Source of the DNA: PALSA-607 sp036510735
GTDB taxonomy: Bacteria; Actinomycetota; Actinomycetes; Acidothermales; Acidothermaceae
NCBI GenBank assembly: GCA_036510735.1
Contig: DATCDK010000098.1
Coordinates: 1 to 9,640 of the forward strand
Direction: 5' to 3'
Length of the DNA: 9,640 bases
Under the pieces are notes generated by a model, which saw nothing but the letters and a program-made list of their open reading frames with translations, ran no database searches and was not told where the DNA came from. A program made the position numbers and the translations under genes. How positions within the stretch are numbered: the stretch's first letter is position 1; every line of letters begins with the position of its first letter. Positions 6,452 through 9,640 of the stretch are shown here, in pieces.

Positions 6452-7953
6452 GACTCGATCCTCGGCTGGCCGCCGTCCCCGTTGTCGCCTTGGTTGTTGC
6501 TGTGACGTGGGTAGCGGCCGTCGTCGCACCGACTCCGCACGGATCGGCGGCGTCGCTGTCGTCGGTTATCGCGGTGCGTGAGGCGAACCTGGTGTGCCCG
6601 CAAGCGGGCGGTGCGGGAACGGGGCCTGCGGCTGGTGGCGCACTGGCGAGCGGCGCGACGTCTCCTGGCGCGGCCCGGATCGCCTACGCGGACGCGGGTC
6701 CTACTGATTCTGCCGACTCGCATCTGACGACTCAGGCACTTGGCGCTGGTGCATCAGCGGCGCCCGTTGCTATCCAGCCTGGTCACGGATGGGTCGTTGA
6801 CGGACCGGTCGCGTTGACGCCGACCCAGGTATCGGTCAGTGGCTCGTTGACCGACGCGTTGAGTGCCGTGCAGTTCACCCGCACGATGGTGGGCACAGTG
6901 CCGCAGGCGTCGGCGGTGCAGTGCGATGGTCCGACGACCGACGCGTGGTTCGCCGGTTTCTCGAGCAACGTCGGTGCGCACGCCACCCTCTTGCTCAGCA
7001 ACGTCGATAGCGTGCAGGCCAGCGCCAACGTGTCGATCTGGGGCGGCGAGGGCGGCGAGCCGACCGTGCGCCAGGGCATCGTTGTTGCTGCGCAGACGCA
7101 GGTCGTCGTTGCCCTCGATCAGATCGACCCCGGGTTGCCGGTTGCGGTGGTGCATGTGGCTGCAACAGCTGGCCGTGTCGTCCCGGCTCTGCGTGCCGAT
7201 GCTGAGAACGGCTCGATCCCGCTGGGCGTCGACTGGCTGCCTCGGACCACAGCACCTGCGACCACGCAGACGGTGCCGGGGATCCTCGGTGACGCCGGCT
7301 CGCGTCAGCTGGTTGTTGGCAACCCGGGTAGCCTCGATGCGACATATTCACTGACGGCGGTGACGTCGGACGGCGCTTACGTGCCAACCGAATTCACCTC
7401 GCTCACCGTGGCCGCCGGGGATGTGTCCCAGATCAGCCTCGACCCCGTTTTGCAGGGTTCGGCGGCAGCAATTGTGGTGACGTCGACGCAGCCGGTCGTG
7501 GTCGGTGGAATCTCGACATCGCCGCCGGACGGAACCGGCGCATCGGACTACGCGTTCACCGGCGCCGCGTTGCCGTTGTCGGGTCCGACCGTTGTTGCGG
7601 GCGGTGAGATCGCCGCGGGGCGTGACACGACGCTGCTGCTGTCGGCGCCTGGTGCCGATGACGCCGCGGTTCGCGTTGTGGTGCTGCCGACGCTGCCCGA
7701 CTCGCCGCCGGTCGTCAATGACATGACAGTGCCAGGCGGGACGACGACGGTGCTCGATCTCGCGTCGTTGACGACCGACCCGGCTCCTGGGGTGGTGGTG
7801 ATCCCCGAAGGTGGCGGTCCGTTGTATGCCGCGTGGTCACTGACGGAGGTCCTGCAAGACAGCACCGACCTCACCGAACTGGTGTTACAAACACCGACTC
7901 GCACGTTGCTGCGCCCACCCGTGCAGTTCGATCCGGGGGCTGGGCTGCCGTAG
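6448..7953 (+). CDS. DUF5719-family exported, membrane-anchored protein
   Basis: 501 residues. Residues about 8-29 form one hydrophobic helix after a short basic start (MRLDPR), which reads as a signal anchor or signal peptide. The rest is low in charge and rich in Ala, Gly, Val, Thr and Pro, as in beta-rich secreted domains. Two cysteines remain, C50 (LVCPQ) and C159 (VQCDGPTTDAWFAG). The second sits in the typical CxxPTxDxWFxG segment of DUF5719, so a disulfide is plausible. Later segments such as LLLSNVDSVQASANVSIWG (181-199) and LVVGNPGSLDATYSL (288-302) look like repeated beta-sandwich modules. The start is supported by AGGTGG (6435-6440) 7 bases upstream and by the ATGA overlap with the glycosyltransferase stop. 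Tight coupling to that gene suggests the two act together at the cell surface. The molecular function is unknown. Confidence 0.82.
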   Translation: MRLDPRLAAVPVVALVVAVTWVAAVVAPTPHGSAASLSSVIAVREANLVCPQAGGAGTGPAAGGALASGATSPGAARIAYADAGPTDSADSHLTTQALGAGASAAPVAIQPGHGWVVDGPVALTPTQVSVSGSLTDALSAVQFTRTMVGTVPQASAVQCDGPTTDAWFAGFSSNVGAHATLLLSNVDSVQASANVSIWGGEGGEPTVRQGIVVAAQTQVVVALDQIDPGLPVAVVHVAATAGRVVPALRADAENGSIPLGVDWLPRTTAPATTQTVPGILGDAGSRQLVVGNPGSLDATYSLTAVTSDGAYVPTEFTSLTVAAGDVSQISLDPVLQGSAAAIVVTSTQPVVVGGISTSPPDGTGASDYAFTGAALPLSGPTVVAGGEIAAGRDTTLLLSAPGADDAAVRVVVLPTLPDSPPVVNDMTVPGGTTTVLDLASLTTDPAPGVVVIPEGGGPLYAAWSLTEVLQDSTDLTELVLQTPTRTLLRPPVQFDPGAGLP

Positions 7954-7958
7954 TCGCC

Positions 7959-8402
7959 TTACTGATCGGGGCCGGGCTCCCAGCCCTCGCCGTACCCGGG
8001 ATCGACCGCTTCGGGGTCAAGGCCGAGGTACTCGGCGACTTTCTCCACCACGACGTCGTGCACGAGTTCGGCCAGCTCTTCGAGGCCGGTCGATCGCGCT
8101 TCAATCGGACGCCGGTAGATGACCACCTGAGCTGGCCGGTTCCCGGTGGCCGGAAACCACGCGCCGAGCGGTACCGGCTCGATGGTGCTGCGGCCGAGCA
8201 GCGCGGCGGGCGGAACGTCCTCGACGGCAAACTGGATCTTGTTCAGCTGGTCCGCCCAGCGCACCTCGAGGTGCTCCACGGCGTCGAGCACCAGCTCGTC
8301 GAAGGCGGCCGCCCGGGTGCGAGTGATCGGTACGGCCTGAGGTGCGAACGGGCCACGGATCCCACGGCCGCGCCGATCACGGCGGCGGTGGTCGGGTTGC
8401 AT
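7959..8402 (-). CDS. Small zincin-like metallopeptidase-family protein (Rv3259 type), degenerate active site
   Basis: 147 residues from the ATG at 8402. Residues about 31-130 match the actinobacterial metallopeptidase family (zincin_1 type): RAAAFDELVLDAVEHLEVRW (30-49) at the start, AQVVIYRRPIE (91-101) before the active-site helix, and LEELAELVHDVVVEKVAEYLG (107-127) at the expected zinc site. A true zincin has HExxH; here it is H115-D116-V-V-V, so the catalytic Glu is Asp and the second His is missing. As I recall it, M. tuberculosis Rv3259 also lacks the second His (HEILV). It is therefore probably not an ordinary protease. The start was chosen because the conserved IRGPFAP (15-21) begins close to the family start. 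A GTG at 8450 would add 16 residues but falls inside the tandem repeats. It is convergent with the DUF5719 gene (5 bases between stops) and divergent from DUF3499. Confidence 0.82.
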   Translation of the reverse strand: MQPDHRRRDRRGRGIRGPFAPQAVPITRTRAAAFDELVLDAVEHLEVRWADQLNKIQFAVEDVPPAALLGRSTIEPVPLGAWFPATGNRPAQVVIYRRPIEARSTGLEELAELVHDVVVEKVAEYLGLDPEAVDPGYGEGWEPGPDQ

Positions 8403-8434
8403 GACATGACACTGTGCCTGATGAGACTCCGCTG

Positions 8435-8482
8435 CTGAAATGATCTGCACCTGAAATGATCCGCACCTGAAATGACGGGCGC
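8435..8482. repeat. Three tandem 16-bp direct repeats between divergent genes
   Basis: Units CTGAAATGATCTGCAC (8435-8450), CTGAAATGATCCGCAC (8451-8466) and CTGAAATGACGGGCGC (8467-8482) are adjacent and differ at 1 and 5 positions from the first. A further GAAATG follows at 8487-8492. They lie 33 bases upstream of the peptidase-like ATG and 82 bases upstream of the DUF3499 GTG. That position is suitable for a multi-copy regulator binding site or a variable-number tandem repeat. No known operator matches. Confidence 0.75.
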
Positions 8483-8563
8483 AGGCGAAATGTGCCCGAC
8501 ACGCGGCGCGATCTGTGGGTGGATGCCCCCGCGCACCTCATTGGGCTACTAGCCTTCGCGCTC

Positions 8564-8950
8564 GTGAGCCCTCTTCGTCGATGCACCCGGACCGCCTGCG
8601 GTCAGCCGGCGGTTGCGACGCTCACTTACGTCTATGCAGAGTCCACCGCCGTGCTCGGCCCGCTCGCGACGTACGCCGAACCGCACTGCTACGACCTGTG
8701 TGCCCGGCACTCGGCCCGACTGACGGCGCCACTCGGCTGGGAGGTCGTGCGGCTCGAGATCGCTGAGCCAGCCGGCCCGACCGCGGATGATCTTGAGGCG
8801 CTCGCGGACGCAGTCCGGGAGGCGGCGCGACCTGCGGTTGAGACGATTTCGAGCAGCGCCGGCGGCACCAGCTCTGCCGGTGCCGGCCTTGGCGGTCCGA
8901 GTCAGGGTCGCCGCGGGCATTTGCGAGTCCTGCAGCCCCCGACGTCCTGA
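8564..8950 (+). CDS. DUF3499 family protein (Rv3258c type), probable zinc-binding
   Basis: 128 residues from GTG 8564. The family signature is clear: CTRTACGQPAVATLTYVYA (7-25), STAVLGPLATYAEPH (27-41), CYDLCARHSARLTAPLGWEV (42-61), DDLEALADAVREA (75-87) and the C-terminal RRGHLRVL (116-123). Cysteines C7 and C12, with H41/C42, C46 and H49, look like a zinc-binding set. Function is unknown; in mycobacteria it sits next to manB and the Rv3259-type gene, as here. The start was chosen because the mycobacterial protein begins just before the first cysteine. An in-frame ATG at 8492 would add 24 residues without family similarity and lies at the end of the tandem repeats. No Shine-Dalgarno precedes 8564. 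TAGCCT (8550-8555) lies 8 bases before the GTG, so a leaderless transcript is possible. Confidence 0.87.
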   Translation: MSPLRRCTRTACGQPAVATLTYVYAESTAVLGPLATYAEPHCYDLCARHSARLTAPLGWEVVRLEIAEPAGPTADDLEALADAVREAARPAVETISSSAGGTSSAGAGLGGPSQGRRGHLRVLQPPTS

Positions 8951-8968
8951 CCTGCGTCTTTCCGTCGC

Positions 8969-9025
8969 CGACTGAAGGAATTCGGTACCAAATTCTCGAA
9001 ATTGGCGACGTAATTCCTTCAGTCG
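8969..9025. repeat. Long AT-rich inverted repeat (14-bp perfect arms)
   Basis: CGACTGAAGGAATT (8969-8982) and AATTCCTTCAGTCG (9012-9025) are perfect inverted copies around a 29-base centre. The centre is itself partly palindromic: CCAA 8988-8991 pairs with TTGG 9002-9005, and TT 8993-8994 with AA 8999-9000. Outside the arms, CCGTCG (8962-8967) and CGACGG (9024-9029) can also pair in a competing register. The element begins 18 bases after the DUF3499 stop, so it could act as a bidirectional terminator. Its low GC and length also fit a protein-binding palindrome or a miniature mobile/repetitive element. Confidence 0.85.
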
Positions 9026-9068
9026 ACGGGCGGCCGGGCTTCGGCTGAGCAGTTCCACGCTCAAGCGC

Positions 9069-9193
9069 CAGGACCAATGTCCGGTTCGTACCTGAATCGC
9101 CCGCTATTAAAGTCCGGACGGGTGTTAGGCCGATAGGGCGTATGTCACCCATTCGGCTCCGGCCCACTTGGGTGATCAAGAAGCTTGGTCCTG
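9069..9193 (+). other. Possible structured 5' leader of the zinc-ribbon gene
   Basis: CAGGACCAA (9069-9077) and TTGGTCCTG (9185-9193) are perfect 9-base complements that could close a 125-base domain. Inside it, GTCCGG (9079-9084) pairs with CCGGAC (9114-9119). GGGTG (9120-9124) can pair with CACCC (9146-9150). That last segment, as TCACCC (9145-9150), can instead pair with GGGTGA (9170-9175). The closing stem ends 57 bases before the zinc-ribbon start. No known riboswitch class was recognised, and the pairings were found by eye without an energy calculation or an alignment. Confidence 0.35.
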
Positions 9194-9240
9194 AAGGTGG
9201 ACGAACCGCAGCCCACACTCGAAGCAGTACCCGAAGCAGT

Positions 9241-9245
9241 AGGAG
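9241..9245 (+). promoter_or_regulatory. Ribosome binding site of the zinc-ribbon gene
   Basis: AGGAG lies 5 bases before GTG 9251. It favours this start over the in-frame TTG at 9185, whose first codons overlap the putative leader closing stem and encode a low-complexity Pro/Glu/Val stretch. Confidence 0.65.
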
Positions 9246-9250
9246 CACCC

Positions 9251-9520
9251 GTGTCGAAGACCGCGACCAACCTCCGTACCTCACGCCAGGCGTCCACCGA
9301 ACTCAGTGGCCCCGCCTCGCTCGTGAACGTCGAGGCCCGCAACCTCACCAAGTGCCGGATCTGTGGCAGCGAGCGCGTCACATCGATCGCGATGACGCTC
9401 ACGGATGGCTCGCGGGTGCACTTCGCCTCCTGCCACCACTGCGAGAACCGTTGGTGGCTTCAGGGCGGGGCGCAGCTGACCTTCGACCACGTCATCGCAA
9501 AGACCCGCAAAATCGCCTGA
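9251..9520 (+). CDS. Small four-cysteine zinc-ribbon protein, function unknown
   Basis: 89 residues. Residues 1-30 are polar and Ser/Thr-rich without a signal or membrane segment. Two CxxC knuckles follow: CRIC (35-38) and CHHC (61-64), spaced as in a classical zinc ribbon. Between them lies a beta-hairpin-like stretch, GSERVTSIAMTLTDGSRVHF (39-58). The second knuckle continues into ENRWW (65-69), and the C-terminus is basic (AKTRKIA). The fold resembles TFIIS/RNA-polymerase-subunit or rubredoxin-like ribbons, which bind nucleic acid or protein partners. Nothing here identifies the partner. I do not recognise a named family. It follows DUF3499 on the same strand but is probably transcribed separately, because an inverted repeat and 300 non-coding bases lie between. 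The GTG start is supported by AGGAG; the TTG at 9185 would give 111 residues. Confidence 0.78.
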   Translation: MSKTATNLRTSRQASTELSGPASLVNVEARNLTKCRICGSERVTSIAMTLTDGSRVHFASCHHCENRWWLQGGAQLTFDHVIAKTRKIA

Positions 9521-9554
9521 CGGGCAGATCTGCGGCGCTCGCTCTGCGGTCCAC

Positions 9555-9573
9555 GTCATGTCCTCATCATGAC
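9555..9573. terminator. Weak hairpin after the zinc-ribbon gene
   Basis: GTCATG (9555-9560) and CATGAC (9568-9573) form a 6-bp stem with a 7-base loop, 34 bases after the stop codon. It is short and AT-rich. The perfect palindrome GCAGATCTGC lies just upstream (9524-9533). Either may contribute to termination, but neither is strong. Confidence 0.3.
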
Positions 9574-9581
9574 CGGCTCGG

Positions 9582-9587
9582 TAGGCT
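9582..9587 (+). promoter_or_regulatory. Possible -10 element for a gene beyond the window
   Basis: TAGGCT is a common actinobacterial -10 hexamer (TANNNT). A perfect 7-bp hairpin, GCGCACA (9596-9602) with TGTGCGC (9608-9614), follows about where a transcript would begin. That hairpin could be in the 5' leader of the next gene or be a terminator of the zinc-ribbon gene. No -35 box is seen. The mycobacterial gene order suggests a phosphomannomutase (manB) downstream, but this cannot be verified here. Confidence 0.3.
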
Positions 9588-9640
9588 GCGCTCACGCGCA
9601 CATTCCCTGTGCGCCCGCCGGAGCTCTGGCGGCAGACGGG

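Larger units (their letters stand above)
8951..9250. other. Intergenic region with palindrome and possible structured leader
   Basis: There is no supported gene in these 300 bases between DUF3499 and the zinc-ribbon gene. The left half holds a long AT-rich inverted repeat (8969-9025, separate entry). The right half holds a possible RNA leader (9069-9193, separate entry). After it comes a two-copy direct repeat, CGAAGCAGTA at 9220-9229 and 9232-9241, whose second copy runs into the ribosome binding site of the next gene. A promoter for the zinc-ribbon gene is expected here, but no convincing -35/-10 pair was found. Confidence 0.6.

Noticed and set aside
5517..6581. 354-residue plus-strand frame spanning the glycosyltransferase 3' end and the DUF5719 start
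   Set aside because: It is Arg/Ser/Cys-rich frame-shadow sequence, and both overlapped genes have better evidence, including an ATGA overlap and a Shine-Dalgarno.
8435..8492. CRISPR array
   Set aside because: The 16-bp units are directly adjacent with no spacers and are too short.
9069..9193. tRNA gene (GGTTCGTACC resembles a T-arm)
   Set aside because: No flanking T-stem complement, anticodon arm or acceptor pairing of proper geometry was found.

Overview
The window is high-GC (roughly two-thirds G+C) chromosomal DNA from an actinobacterium. The evidence is a WhiB-family regulator nearly identical in its core to mycobacterial WhiB2/WhmD, a coenzyme F420 pair (fbiA-fbiB) whose FbiB carries the actinobacterial C-terminal fusion, and three actinobacteria-type uncharacterised families (DUF5719, a zincin-like metallopeptidase of the Rv3259 type and DUF3499). 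From memory, the order fbiB-fbiA / whiB2 / peptidase / DUF3499 matches the Mycobacterium tuberculosis Rv3262-Rv3258c block, with two large envelope genes inserted between whiB2 and the peptidase. Genus or order cannot be fixed from the window.

Layout, left to right. Bases 1-208 hold the 3' end of an ornithine aminotransferase gene (rocD, + strand). It converges on the minus-strand F420 operon fbiA-fbiB (2445-287), whose two genes overlap by 4 bp. A divergent intergenic region of about 280 bases (2446-2728) follows, with a convincing promoter for whiB2 (+). whiB2 is closed by a strong hairpin terminator. Next comes a translationally coupled two-gene unit (3167-7953): a very large membrane protein with an N-terminal family 2 glycosyltransferase domain, overlapping by 4 bp a secreted or membrane-anchored DUF5719 protein. 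It runs tail to tail, with only 5 bases between stop codons, into a minus-strand small zincin-like protein whose active-site motif is degenerate. That gene is divergent from a DUF3499 gene, and three tandem 16-bp repeats lie between the two. Bases 8951-9250 form an intergenic region with a long AT-rich inverted repeat and a possible structured leader. They precede a small four-cysteine zinc-ribbon protein. The final 120 bases are non-coding, with two hairpins and a possible promoter for a gene outside the window.

How the genes fit together: FbiA and FbiB act in successive steps of F420 maturation. WhiB2 is a cell-division/septation and redox-sensing transcription factor. The glycosyltransferase-DUF5719 pair looks like an envelope module: a cytosolic sugar-transfer domain, a polytopic membrane part, an extracytoplasmic part and a separate exported partner. 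Its substrate is unknown. Most of the window is conserved actinobacterial housekeeping sequence. The least explained parts are the glycosyltransferase-DUF5719 module, the palindrome and leader around 8962-9193, and the tandem repeats at 8435-8482.
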